The notes below the pieces were generated by a model. That model did no database searches. It saw only the letters and a list, made by a program, of their open reading frames with translations, and was not told where the DNA came from. DNA of 64,000 nucleotides, taken from the NCBI GenBank assembly GCA_963837425.1, contig CAWINH010000002.1, positions 618,091 through 682,090 on the forward strand. The letters run 5' to 3'. The stretch comes from CAWINH01 sp963837425. GTDB lineage: Bacteria; Chloroflexota; Limnocylindria; QHBO01. A program made the position numbers and the translations under genes. Positions 15,243-26,587 of the stretch are shown one piece after another. Positions within the stretch are counted from its first letter, which is position 1. The number at the start of each line of letters is the position of its first letter.

Positions 15243-16436
15243 CTATCGCCGTCCGTAGCGCTGGAAGACCCAGTACAGGCCACCGACCGCGGCGAGGATC
15301 AGCGCGACCCCGAGCACGCCCCACAACGGCGAGGTGTCCACCGTGACGCGGATCTGCATGCTCTCGCTCGCCTGGTCGTTCGCCGCGGTGATCGTCACCT
15401 GGTAATCGCCGGCAATCGCGTCACCCGACGGTTTGATGTGGGCCACCGCCGTCCCCTGGTTGCCGGCCGTCACGGTGTCGAGCGTCGAAGGGTCGAAGGT
15501 GACGTCCCAGCCGCTCGGTGCCGATGAGGTCAGGTTCACGCCGGTCAGATCGCTCGTCCCGTCGTTGCTGACGACGACGGTGAGATCGCCGGCCGCTCCG
15601 GCGGTCGTGTTCGCGTTGAGGCGACCGTCGACGGTCGTCACCGACATCTTCACCTGCCCGGTGATCTCGACCGTCAGCGCTGCAGTCGCGTCGTGGCCGC
15701 CGGTCCCGGACGCCTGCACCGCGATCTGGAACGAGCCGGACTTCACCGTGGAGGGCGGCGTCGTGGACACCGAGATCGCCTGGGTTGACCCGGCCTCAAC
15801 CGTGAAGCTGGCCGCCTGCTGCTGGCCCGATACGGTGGCGCTCACCGTCCAGCCGCTGGGGCCCGTGGCCTGAACGCTGAACGTGAGCTGCTGGGGGGTG
15901 TCGTTGTGGAGGGTGAGGCTGAACGGGAAGGTCGCGTCAGAAGCACCCTGCAGCGATGGGAAGTCGGTCGTCAGGCTCACCGTTCCGCCAGCCGCCTGTG
16001 CCACGACGACCGTCAGCGGGAGCGTCACGGTGCTGCCGCCGCCGGTGGCGGTGACTTTCATGTTCGTGGTGCCGTCGGTCGCGTCGGCGGGGATCGCCAC
16101 GTCGAGCTGAACCGTCGCCGGCGTGTCAGTCGCGACGTACACGCTCTGGACCTCGAGGTTTCCACCGTGGAGGTTCGCCGTCCACCCGTCGGGCACGCCG
16201 GAGAGCTTCAGATCGGCGGTCACCGCGCTGGTGGCGGCGACGGTCAGGACGAACGTCGCGTTCGAGCCGGGCTGGACGGCGATCGAGGGATACGGCGTGG
16301 TGAGCTCAAGCCCGCTGGCTGCACGGACCGGCGGAAGCCATCCGACGGTCATCAACAGGGCCATCACGATGGCGCCTGCGGCAACCATCAGCCGATGCGG
16401 CACGGTGTGCCGGCGTGGCACGGCGGCGACGAGCAT
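15243..16436 (-). CDS. exported NEW3-domain (alpha-galactosidase-associated) membrane protein
   Basis: A 397-residue protein with a signal peptide (about 15-37), at least three Ig-like NEW3/CARDB-type repeats (each with a TADLKLSG-PDGWTA or VQATGPSGWTV core), and a C-terminal anchor (LWGVLGVALILAAVGGLYW) ending in a basic tail. The ATG at 16436 was preferred to one further upstream because of the GGAGG ribosome-binding site 6 bases ahead. NEW3 proteins followed by an ABC ATPase and permease recur in Chloroflexota and Firmicutes, which suggests an accessory extracellular domain of the exporter. The exact role is unknown. Confidence 0.82.
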   Translation of the reverse strand: MLVAAVPRRHTVPHRLMVAAGAIVMALLMTVGWLPPVRAASGLELTTPYPSIAVQPGSNATFVLTVAATSAVTADLKLSGVPDGWTANLHGGNLEVQSVYVATDTPATVQLDVAIPADATDGTTNMKVTATGGGSTVTLPLTVVVAQAAGGTVSLTTDFPSLQGASDATFPFSLTLHNDTPQQLTFSVQATGPSGWTVSATVSGQQQAASFTVEAGSTQAISVSTTPPSTVKSGSFQIAVQASGTGGHDATAALTVEITGQVKMSVTTVDGRLNANTTAGAAGDLTVVVSNDGTSDLTGVNLTSSAPSGWDVTFDPSTLDTVTAGNQGTAVAHIKPSGDAIAGDYQVTITAANDQASESMQIRVTVDTSPLWGVLGVALILAAVGGLYWVFQRYGRR

Positions 16437-16599
16437 GAACACCTCCAAGGCGATTCGACACAGCAGGACCGGGGCAGGGAGCCCGGCTCCTCGGCCCGAC
16501 GCACAACCTACGTGCGGTTCGTTCATCTCAGGACGCATTCGCATGAAGACTGCTTTACCGAATCGCGTTCTCGCGTTCGCGCCGAGGGGTCTGGCTGCG

Positions 16600-17806
16600 A
16601 TGATTGCACGCATGCTGCGCTCCCTGCTCGCCGAACGCGACTGGGCGGTGCCGACCAGCCTGACGCTGGTTGCCCTGGCCGTCTATCTGCTCACCGGTCC
16701 GACGAGCCCGGGCGGGGACTCGTTCGTTCCGTTGGCGGACGCGTTCCTGCACGGCCATCTGTGGATCGCGCCGGACCGGCCGTGGCTCGAGCTCGTGCCG
16801 CGTCCCGACGGGAGTCAGTACTCACCCTTCCCACCCGTCCCGGCGTTCGTGCTGATGCCGATCGTGGCGATCACGGGATCGCAGCCGTGGTACTCGGAGG
16901 TGCCGTCGAACCTGACCTGCGCGGTGCTCGGCGCCGTGAACGTGGCGCTCGCCTACGGGCTCCTGCGTCGGATCGGGACCGCACCCGCGCCGCGCGTCGT
17001 GCTGACGATCGGCTTCGCGTTCACGACCCACTGGTGGGTGGCCGGGATGGCCGGGACCCACCTCTGGGCGCAGGTGGTCGCCACCTTCTTCCTGCTCCTG
17101 GCGTTGCACGCCGGGATCCGGCGCCGATGGCCGCTCGCCGCCGGGCTGGCGCTCGGCCTCGCCGCGGGCAGCCGGCTGCCGACCGGGTTCGCACTCCCGC
17201 TGTTCGCGGCCCTCTACGCGATTCCCGGCCGCTGGCGCCCGACGCGGGCGCACCTGTCACTGGCAATCGGGCTCGCCGTGCCGGCGCTGATCATCGTCTG
17301 GTACAACCTCGCCCGATTCGGGTCGCCGTTGGACTTCGGCTACGCGCACATCCCGTCGGGGGAGACCGGGCTCGTCACGGACGAGCCGTGGTTCCGCTAC
17401 GGCCTCATCTCCCCGCTCTACATCCCGCGCGAGCTGTACGCGATCCTGCTGCAGAGCTTCGAGTGGAGGGACACGGCCCCCTTCCTGATCCCGGCGTCGA
17501 CCGGCCTGGCCCTGACGCTCTCCGCCCCGTTCCTCTTCTGGGCGGTGCGCGCGCGCGGGGGCGCTCGTGCCGGTCACCTGGCTGGCGGTCGGGCTGGTCA
17601 TGCTCCCGGACCTCATGCACGGATCGTGGGGATTCGCCCAGTTCGGCTATCGATTCGCCCTCGATGCGATCCCGCTGCTCCTTCTCCTTCTCGGCTGGGC
17701 ATACCGCGAGCGGGCCAGCCGCTCGCTGATCATCGCGGTCGGCGTCGGAGTGGCCATCCACGCCTACGCGATCGTGGCCATCAACCTCCTTGGCGCCTGG
17801 AGCTAG
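16600..17806 (+). CDS. multi-pass membrane glycosyltransferase-like protein (one frameshift)
   Basis: About 400 residues with roughly nine membrane helices. An early loop containing GGDSFVPLADAFLHGHLWI resembles the first extracytoplasmic loop of GT-C (ArnT/PMT-like) glycosyltransferases, where an acidic pair is catalytic. The frame breaks at about 17556 in a GGGGG run: removing one G joins it to the C-terminal part (17567-17806) with three more helices. Start at ATG 16600 (MIARMLRS) or 16612 is equally possible. It stands alone, divergent from the NEW3 operon. A lipid-linked sugar substrate is inferred only from fold. Confidence 0.65.
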
Positions 17807-17815
17807 GGGAGCGAG

Positions 17816-19870
17816 TCAGCTGCGGTCGAGGTGGTACGGAACGTCGGCCACGATCGTGTTGCGGCGGACGAAGAGGCGCAGCTTGAGCCGCAGGGCGGTC
17901 TGGTTGTGGAGGATGTACTCCCACCAGTGGCGCGGCACGACCTCGGAGAGCACGACGAGGATCGGGCGGTCCGGATCCTGCGCCTGCAGCGCCCCCATGT
18001 AGCGCAGCAGGGGACCGACCAGGGCCCGATACGGGGACTCGACCACAACGAGCTCAGTCTTGCCGGCCCACTCCGGCCAGTGCTCGCGCAGCGCGGCAGC
18101 CTTCTCGGGCTCGTTCGTGATGTGGACGGCAGTGGGGCTGCCGGAGATCGAGTTCGCGAAGGCGATGGCCTGCAGAGCCGGCCTGTCCATGCGCGCCACG
18201 GGCACGATCACAATCGGCTCCTTGGCAGTCTCCTTGCCCTCGGGAATGCGGTCGAGTGCGACCTCTCCCTCCACTGTCCGGTAGTGGTGCCGAATCCCGG
18301 AGAGGAGCAGCATCATGAGCGGGACGAGGACGATGACGAGCCAGGCGCCGTGGAGGAAGTTGCTCGTGCCGACCACGAGCATCACGACGAAGGTCGTGGC
18401 CGCGCCGAGGCCGTTGATGATCGCCCCGCGACGCCAGCCGTCTTCGTGGCGGCGGACCCAGCGGGTCAGCATCCCGGCCTGCGAGAGCGTGAAGGCCACG
18501 AACACTCCCAGCGTGTAGAGCGGGATCAGGCCGGTGACGCTGGCCCGGAAGACGATCAGCAGCAGGCTGGCCAGCGTTGCGAGGAAGACGATGCCGGTGG
18601 TGAAGGCGAGGCGTTCGCCACGAAAGGCGAACTGCCGTGGCAGGAATCCGTCGCGAGCCAGGAAGCTCGAGAGCCGCGGAAAGTCCGCGAAGCTCGTGTT
18701 CGCGGCCAGCACCAGCAGGAGCGCGGTCGAGACCTGGGCCAGCACCAGGAGCCAGCCGTTGCCAACGAGGTGGCGCACGAGCAGCGAGAGCACGGTTTGC
18801 TCCTGGTTCGGGTCCGGGATGATGCCGATCACCACCACGAGATACGCGATCCCCACGAAGAGGAGCCCAAAGATCGTGGCGGCCCAGGTCAGCGTGATCC
18901 GCGCATTCCGCCATTCGGGCGGCTTGAACGCCGGCACACCGTCGGAGATGGCCTCAACACCGGTCAGTGCCACGGCGCCCTGGCTGAAGGCGCGGAGGAC
19001 GAGGAACAGGCCGAGCGCCTGGCCTCCGCTGGCCAGCGCATCCTTCCAGGCCTGCGGCGGCGAATACGGTGCCAGGTTGCCGGTCAGGGACTCGAACACC
19101 CCGAAGCCGATGATCCCCAACATGAGGATCACGTAGAGGTAGGTCGGAGCCATGAAGATCGTCCCCGACTCGCGGATCCCGCGCAGGTTGCCCAGCATGA
19201 GGAGGATGACCATGACGACGCCAATGACGACACGCAGGTCAAACAGGCCGGGAATGATCGAGGTCATGGCGGCCACGCCGGCCGAGACCGAGACCGCCAC
19301 GGTGACGACGTAGCCGATGAGCAGCGCAGAGGCGGCCAGGATCCCCGCACTGTCACCGAGGTTGTCGCTGGCCACGATGTAGCTGCTGGCGCCCTGAGGA
19401 TAGGCCTTGATCGTCTGGCGATAGCTGACCGTGACGATGGCCAGCATGACGATGATCGACGTCGCAAGTGGGAGCGTCAGGCTGAGGACCCCGGCTCCCG
19501 CCGCGGTGAGGGCCACCATGATCTCCTCGGGCCCGTACGCGCTCGAGCTGATGTTGTCGCTCGAGAAGACGGCAAGCGCCTTGAGCTTCGTGAGCCGCTC
19601 GTGCTCCTCGCGCTCGGACGAGATGGGTCTCCCGATCAGGACCGTGCGCAGGTTCCGGATCCAGGCCGTCCAGCCGGTGCGGGCCAGGATCGTCTTCTCG
19701 GACGCGATGAGGCTCCCCTCATCGCCGCGCTCGAACTCGTCCTCGAAGGGCCGCACGATCCGGACGTACGCGTCGCCCGGCCGGGCGCCCCGCTTCTTCT
19801 CCCGAACCTCGAGCAGGGGATCGACGCGGCGCGGTTCAACGTCCGGCCGGTCGGATGGGCGGTTGGTCAT
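17816..19870 (-). CDS. KimA/YdaO-like APC-superfamily permease (potassium or amino acid)
   Basis: A 684-residue transporter with 12 predicted helices between about 100 and 540 and a soluble C-terminal domain of about 140 residues. The motif SSDNISSSAYGPEEIM matches the SSDxxSSVAYGPEQ signature of KimA, the high-affinity potassium importer regulated by c-di-AMP in Bacillus; the length and the C-terminal USP-like domain also fit. Amino-acid permease annotations are common for this family, so the substrate stays open. It lies 66 bases downstream of the MFS gene, in the same direction, and is separated from the glycosyltransferase-like gene by a tail-to-tail junction of 9 bases. Confidence 0.82.
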   Translation of the reverse strand: MTNRPSDRPDVEPRRVDPLLEVREKKRGARPGDAYVRIVRPFEDEFERGDEGSLIASEKTILARTGWTAWIRNLRTVLIGRPISSEREEHERLTKLKALAVFSSDNISSSAYGPEEIMVALTAAGAGVLSLTLPLATSIIVMLAIVTVSYRQTIKAYPQGASSYIVASDNLGDSAGILAASALLIGYVVTVAVSVSAGVAAMTSIIPGLFDLRVVIGVVMVILLMLGNLRGIRESGTIFMAPTYLYVILMLGIIGFGVFESLTGNLAPYSPPQAWKDALASGGQALGLFLVLRAFSQGAVALTGVEAISDGVPAFKPPEWRNARITLTWAATIFGLLFVGIAYLVVVIGIIPDPNQEQTVLSLLVRHLVGNGWLLVLAQVSTALLLVLAANTSFADFPRLSSFLARDGFLPRQFAFRGERLAFTTGIVFLATLASLLLIVFRASVTGLIPLYTLGVFVAFTLSQAGMLTRWVRRHEDGWRRGAIINGLGAATTFVVMLVVGTSNFLHGAWLVIVLVPLMMLLLSGIRHHYRTVEGEVALDRIPEGKETAKEPIVIVPVARMDRPALQAIAFANSISGSPTAVHITNEPEKAAALREHWPEWAGKTELVVVESPYRALVGPLLRYMGALQAQDPDRPILVVLSEVVPRHWWEYILHNQTALRLKLRLFVRRNTIVADVPYHLDRS

Positions 19871-19936
19871 GCGGCGGGTATTGAAACACTCCGCGGCGCT
19901 GCACGTCCGGCCTGCAGCGGCCTCGGCCGTGCCGGC

Positions 19937-21202
19937 TCAGCCGGCCGTGTCGGTCATCCGGGCCGGAAGCCCCATGGCGAAACCCGCGATGCCGGCCGCG
20001 ATCACGACCCCGCCGGCGAGGATGAAGAGGAGTGACGCGGCTCCCACGTCGATGACGAATCCGGACACGGCCAGGGAGAGCGGGGCCAACCCCACCGACG
20101 CGAACATCACCAGGCTCATGACCCGACCGAGCAGCTGCTCGGGGGTGCGCGCCTGGAGCCAGGCGATGATCCGGACGTTCACGAACCCGGCCCCCAAGCC
20201 GATCACGGCCGCGATCGCGACGGCGGTGATCACATTCGGCGCAATCGCGAGCGCCGCCAGCCCCACCCCCATCCCGATGACCGTGAGCAGGCTCACCGTT
20301 CCGAGCCGGGGGACGTGGCGCAGCGATCCGGCGAGGATCGCGCCGGCCAGCGCGCCGGCCCCGAACGCCGAGGCGATGATGCCGAAGGCGGCGGAGCCAC
20401 CGGCGAAGCGGGTGTCCGCGAGGTAGGGGACGCCGACGTCGATCGGACCGGTGAATCCGACGTTGACGGCGGCGGTGATGAGTACGAGCGAGCGGATCGC
20501 CGGGTCACCCCAGGCGTAGCGGATGCCCGAGCCGATCGTCGACAGCAGGCGCTCCGACCCGGCGACGTCGCCGGCTGCGTCGTGGGGCGGCAGCCGGCGG
20601 CCGCCCACCACGAAGACGAGCGCGGCGGCGGCCACGCCGAAGCTCACCGCGTCGATGGCGAACGCCGGCCCGGTGTCGACCGCGGCGACCAGCAAGCCGG
20701 CGAGCGCGGGACCGATGAGCCCGGCCAGCTGGGTGATCCCCTGCATCAGCGCGTTCGCCGGGGGGAGAAGCCGCTCGGTGACGAGCATGGGCACGATCGT
20801 CCCGATGGCGGGGTAGAAGAGCGCGTCCACGGTGCCGAAGACGAGCGCCAGTCCGAAGAGGTGCCACAGCGCCGCGCGACCGCTCAGGACGAGCATCGCA
20901 ACGATGGCCACCACGAGGCCGCGGACGACGTTCGACCAGAGCATGAGGCTGCGAGGGGACCAGCGGTCCGAGAGGGCGCCGCCCACCAGCATGAAGACGG
21001 CACGCGGCACGGCTGCCACGGTCAGGACGGTCCCCAGGGCCAGGCCCGAACCGGTGAGCTGGAGGGTGAGCCAGGCGAGCGCGATGAAGTAGAACTGGTC
21101 ACCGATCAGGGAGACCGTCTCGCCGCTGAAGACGAGCCGGAAGTCTCGATGACGCAGCGGCCGCAGCAGACCTGCAGATTCGGGAATCGCAATCTCGTTC
21201 AT
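19937..21202 (-). CDS. MFS transporter (MFS_3/enterobactin-exporter-like)
   Basis: A 421-residue protein with 12 helices in two halves joined by a short loop near 190-215. LRHRDFRLVFSGETVSLIGDQ at the start and GGALSDRWSPR (the loop 2-3 motif) identify the MFS_3 group of drug/siderophore exporters. The stop of the small gene upstream is 6 bases before its ATG, so it is the fourth gene of the DUF2089 operon. The compound exported is not known. Confidence 0.88.
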   Translation of the reverse strand: MNEIAIPESAGLLRPLRHRDFRLVFSGETVSLIGDQFYFIALAWLTLQLTGSGLALGTVLTVAAVPRAVFMLVGGALSDRWSPRSLMLWSNVVRGLVVAIVAMLVLSGRAALWHLFGLALVFGTVDALFYPAIGTIVPMLVTERLLPPANALMQGITQLAGLIGPALAGLLVAAVDTGPAFAIDAVSFGVAAAALVFVVGGRRLPPHDAAGDVAGSERLLSTIGSGIRYAWGDPAIRSLVLITAAVNVGFTGPIDVGVPYLADTRFAGGSAAFGIIASAFGAGALAGAILAGSLRHVPRLGTVSLLTVIGMGVGLAALAIAPNVITAVAIAAVIGLGAGFVNVRIIAWLQARTPEQLLGRVMSLVMFASVGLAPLSLAVSGFVIDVGAASLLFILAGGVVIAAGIAGFAMGLPARMTDTAG

Positions 21203-21208
21203 TTCGCG

Positions 21209-21568
21209 CTACTCCACGCTGATGAGGACGCCGTCGCCGGTCTCGTCCTCGGCATCGACGATGGTTCCCAGGGTGTCGCTCTCGACCGCCCGCTCGATGA
21301 GCTCGGCATAGCGGTCCGGGATCCCCGGCACCATGCGGGCCGCCATGGCCGCGAACGCGAGCGGGACGCGGACGTCGATCACGCGGCGGCCGCGCTCGTT
21401 GACCTGGATGCGCACCCGTCGCCCGCGCCCGGACGCGGGGCTTGCCGTCTGCGGCGAGGCGGCCGGCTGGCCGGCCCGGGTCAGCGCATCGATGATGGGC
21501 ACCGCCTCCTCGGCAGAGAGCTTGCCCTCGGCCACGAGGCGCAGGACGGTGGCCAGCTCGTCACGCAT
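21209..21568 (-). CDS. small protein with SHOCT-like N-terminus, DUF4097-operon member
   Basis: A 119-residue soluble protein. The first 30 residues (MRDELATVLRLVAEGKLSAE and on) form a short helical segment ending in EEAVPIIDAL, the pattern found at the C-termini of DUF2089 and DUF4097 partners here (EISAEDAAAALRAL; EIDVEEATRRLAG). The remainder (VRIQVNERGRRVIDVRVPLAF ...) resembles the extension of bactofilin/DUF4097-like operon proteins. The ATG at 21568 overlaps the upstream stop by 8 bases. Function unknown; a modulator of the DUF2089 regulator is plausible. Confidence 0.65.
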   Translation of the reverse strand: MRDELATVLRLVAEGKLSAEEAVPIIDALTRAGQPAASPQTASPASGRGRRVRIQVNERGRRVIDVRVPLAFAAMAARMVPGIPDRYAELIERAVESDTLGTIVDAEDETGDGVLISVE

Positions 21569-22547
21569 CGGCGGAGCTCTCCCCGGCGAGCCTGCGGGTC
21601 GCCTCTTCCACGTCGATCTCGCCCTGCTCCAGGGCGCGCAGGATCGCCATGCGGCCGGCCTCGGTCGGTCGTGGGGTCGGCCGAGGGGCCTCCAGCGTGC
21701 TCGCGGATGCCGCGAGGCGCGCGGAGCGCCGGATGCTGAGGTCACCGGACATCGAGCTGAAGACGAATTCCGGACCCCCGCTGCCGATCAGAACTCGCCG
21801 GCGGTCGAGGCGTCCCTCGATGCGGTGGTCAATGGGGCTGCTGATCTCGGTCGAGATGCCGCGCACCTCGAAGATCGCGCTTCCGAGGAGAGCAACCGCG
21901 AGGTCGCCGCTGACCGTCTCGACCCGAAATTTCCCCGATGGGCTGAGCTCGCCCTCGATAGTGATGTCGCCGGAGACCGACGAGCTGCTCAGGCCCTTGA
22001 GCAGCGGCGCGGATACGATGAGGTCGCCCGAGACGGCCTCGGCCTGGCCGGTGATCGGCCCGATGCCTCGGATCGTCGCGTCGCCGGACACGGAATTCAC
22101 CCGGATATCTCCCGCCGTGTCGACGAGAAACAGGTCTCCCGACACGGTGGTGTAGCGCTGCAGCCCGTGCAGCCCGGTTGCCTGTACGTCCCCGCTCACC
22201 GTCGCGAGCTGCAGCTCGGCGCTGGCCGGGATCTCGACCTCGAGGTCGAGATCCACGCGATCACCCCCGAAGAGTCTCTTGAGTGTGCGGCCGAGGCCCG
22301 ACTCCTCGTCGCGGTCAGTGACCCGCAGCGCGTGTGACGAGGCGTAGTCGACGCGCAGCTGGACCTGCTCGTAGATCCTGTCAGCCTCGGGTTCGCCGTA
22401 GGCGCGGATCTGGAACGTCGCGCGAATGTGGGCCACGTCGCCATCGACCGGCTGGATCCGGACTTCGGCCGCGGTCACCCGCAAGTCGAGGAGCCCGTCG
22501 GGGCCGATGGTGTGATCGATCTGCTGGGTCCGTACGAAGCGCGGCAT
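21561..22547 (-). CDS. DUF4097 beta-strand repeat protein (adhesin-like)
   Basis: A 328-residue protein whose middle (residues 105-280) has repeats of VSGD/SVSGDATI type, six copies about 20 residues apart, typical of the right-handed beta-helix-like DUF4097 fold. The C-terminal 30 residues form the same EEA-type helical tail seen in the two flanking genes. It has no signal peptide. It sits between DUF2089 and the small SHOCT-like gene with 3- and 8-base junctions, a gene order seen in many Gram-positive and Chloroflexota genomes. Its biochemical role is not established. Confidence 0.82.
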   Translation of the reverse strand: MPRFVRTQQIDHTIGPDGLLDLRVTAAEVRIQPVDGDVAHIRATFQIRAYGEPEADRIYEQVQLRVDYASSHALRVTDRDEESGLGRTLKRLFGGDRVDLDLEVEIPASAELQLATVSGDVQATGLHGLQRYTTVSGDLFLVDTAGDIRVNSVSGDATIRGIGPITGQAEAVSGDLIVSAPLLKGLSSSSVSGDITIEGELSPSGKFRVETVSGDLAVALLGSAIFEVRGISTEISSPIDHRIEGRLDRRRVLIGSGGPEFVFSSMSGDLSIRRSARLAASASTLEAPRPTPRPTEAGRMAILRALEQGEIDVEEATRRLAGESSADA

Positions 22548-22550
22548 GGC

Positions 22551-23000
22551 TCACTCTCCCCCGAGCGCTCTTAGCGCAGCGGCGGCGTCCTCTGCGCTGA
22601 TCTCGCGGCGGGCGAGGCGCTCGAGGATCGCGCGCCGCTCGTTGGCGTCCCCAGGCTCTTCTGCGGAAGGCAGCGCACCGTCCGCGGCAGCGTCGGTGTC
22701 AGCGTCACCTTCCGCCGCCTCGTCCGACTCGGCGTCGCCCAGACCGAGCGCGCGCACCAGCGCATCCACCCGGCCGCGTACGGTGGGGTACGAGATCCCG
22801 AGCTCGCGCTCCATCTCCTTGAGGTTGCCACGAGCGCGCAGGAAGCTCTCGAGCAGACTGAGCTGCTCGCGGGTGAGGCGGCCGAAGCGACCGACGCTGA
22901 ACTCACCCTCGAGCGCAGTCCCGCAGCTCCTGCAGTGGAGGCGGCTGACGAGCAGCTCGCCCTCGCAGACGGGGCAGGTCGAGATGACGTCGCGCGCCAT
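22551..23000 (-). CDS. DUF2089 zinc-ribbon/HTH regulator
   Basis: A 149-residue putative transcription regulator. Two Cys pairs (CPVC near 9-12 and CRSC near 23-26) form a zinc ribbon, followed by a helix-turn-helix region LTREQLSLLESFLRARGN and ELGISYPTVRGRVDALVRAL, then an acidic linker and an EISAEDAAAALRAL tail. It leads the DUF2089-DUF4097-small-MFS operon, and a near-consensus promoter lies about 200 bases upstream, so it probably controls its own operon. The DNA-binding role is inferred from the HTH. Confidence 0.85.
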   Translation of the reverse strand: MARDVISTCPVCEGELLVSRLHCRSCGTALEGEFSVGRFGRLTREQLSLLESFLRARGNLKEMERELGISYPTVRGRVDALVRALGLGDAESDEAAEGDADTDAAADGALPSAEEPGDANERRAILERLARREISAEDAAAALRALGGE

Positions 23001-23002
23001 CG

Positions 23003-23146
23003 TCAGCCCCGCCGGCCGCGCACCGCCACCCGGCGCGCCGTGGCGCGGAACGGGCGCCTCGTGCTGCGGGATGGCGATTCTGACCGCTTCGTGCGGAGCC
23101 GATCCTCCGCAGCGAGGAGATCGTAGTGGACAAGTGACTCAAACAT
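23003..23146 (-). CDS. possible 47-residue leader ORF of the DUF2089 operon
   Basis: In the leader between the promoter and the DUF2089 ATG an ATG (23146) preceded by AAGGCGAGAG opens a frame of 47 residues (MFESLVHYDLLAAEDRLRTK, then Arg/Ser-rich) whose stop lies 2 bases before the DUF2089 ATG. It could act as a translational leader. The Arg-rich second half looks like random G+C-rich sequence, so support is weak. Confidence 0.3.
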   Translation of the reverse strand: MFESLVHYDLLAAEDRLRTKRSESPSRSTRRPFRATARRVAVRGRRG

Positions 23147-23163
23147 TTCGCTCTCGCCTTTCC

Positions 23164-23182
23164 CAATACGGAGTAAGTATTG
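23164..23182. promoter_or_regulatory. inverted repeat just downstream of the DUF2089 promoter
   Basis: CAATAC and GTATTG form a perfect 6-bp inverted repeat with a 7-base gap, about 20 bases after the expected start point, where a repressor would act. It sits in an unusually A+T-rich patch. Confidence 0.45.
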
Positions 23183-23206
23183 CCTATTTGTGTTGTCCCA
23201 TGACGC

Positions 23207-23235
23207 ATCATAGGTATCAGCGCACGATCTGTCAA
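23207..23235 (-). promoter_or_regulatory. near-consensus sigma-70 promoter of the DUF2089 operon
   Basis: On the minus strand TTGACA (23235-23230) and TATGAT (23212-23207) with exactly 17 bases between them. The -35 box is perfect and the -10 has one difference. It lies in an A+T-rich island within a 350-base gap and points at the DUF2089 operon. It is the best promoter in the window. Confidence 0.85.
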
Positions 23236-23351
23236 CTGCCATTTCCAAATACTGCTCTTGAGGTTCATAATGTGAAGGCGGCGCCGTCAAAGCGGGGTGT
23301 GCAGGAAGGCGGCGCATCGGCTCATCCGGAGCGGCTACCATCCGCGCGGGA

Positions 23352-23786
23352 ATGAATCTGGAGCTGTTTCCCTACGCGCCGGAGCGGGATCTCTATCGGC
23401 TCCTCCAGGTCGAGCCCGGCGCCGACACCGATGCGGTGATCGTCGCCTGCCGCAGGCTGGCCCGGACTTGCCATCCCGACCGCAACGCGTCGCCCCGCGC
23501 CCACGAGGAGATGCTCGTCGTGAACGCTGCGCGCGGGCTCCTGACCGATCCGGAGCGCCGCGCGTCCTACGACCGCGAGCGGATCGGGTACCTTGCCGCG
23601 CGCGACTGGGATGCAGGCTGGCCACCGGCTCCGCGCCGTCTCGGGGTGCGGCTGGCCTGGGGGCGGCCGATGCCCTGGGTCTCGCCCGGCCGCTGCCCGG
23701 CCTGCGGTGCGCGCGTGGAGCCGGACTATCGCTACTGTGGCGAGTGCGGCAACCGGCTGCTGACCACGTCGCGTCGAGCCGGCTAG
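23352..23786 (+). CDS. J-domain protein with C-terminal zinc ribbon
   Basis: A 144-residue protein: a J domain at 11-80 with HPD at 41-43, the element that stimulates DnaK ATPase, then a short linker and a zinc ribbon with C-P-A-C (115-118) and C-G-E-C (129-132). It lacks the Gly/Phe region and CTDs of DnaJ, so it would recruit DnaK to a specific client. A TACCAT -10-like hexamer ends 10 bases before the ATG. It is tail-to-tail with aceE (stops adjacent). Confidence 0.85.
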   Translation: MNLELFPYAPERDLYRLLQVEPGADTDAVIVACRRLARTCHPDRNASPRAHEEMLVVNAARGLLTDPERRASYDRERIGYLAARDWDAGWPPAPRRLGVRLAWGRPMPWVSPGRCPACGARVEPDYRYCGECGNRLLTTSRRAG

Positions 23787-26490
<2,704 letters not shown>

Positions 26491-26587
26491 GGCGCGCCTA
26501 TGGTACAGACCGACGGCGCCGCCGTTGCCGGACGGACGCGATTGCCGCCGCGCACCATGTGGCTCGCATGAATGCGCACGAGCCGCC

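Noticed and set aside
17831..20035. 734-residue open frame on the plus strand
   Set aside because: It is antisense to the intact KimA-like gene, with His/Asp/Glu/Arg-rich low-complexity composition typical of shadow frames in G+C-rich DNA.
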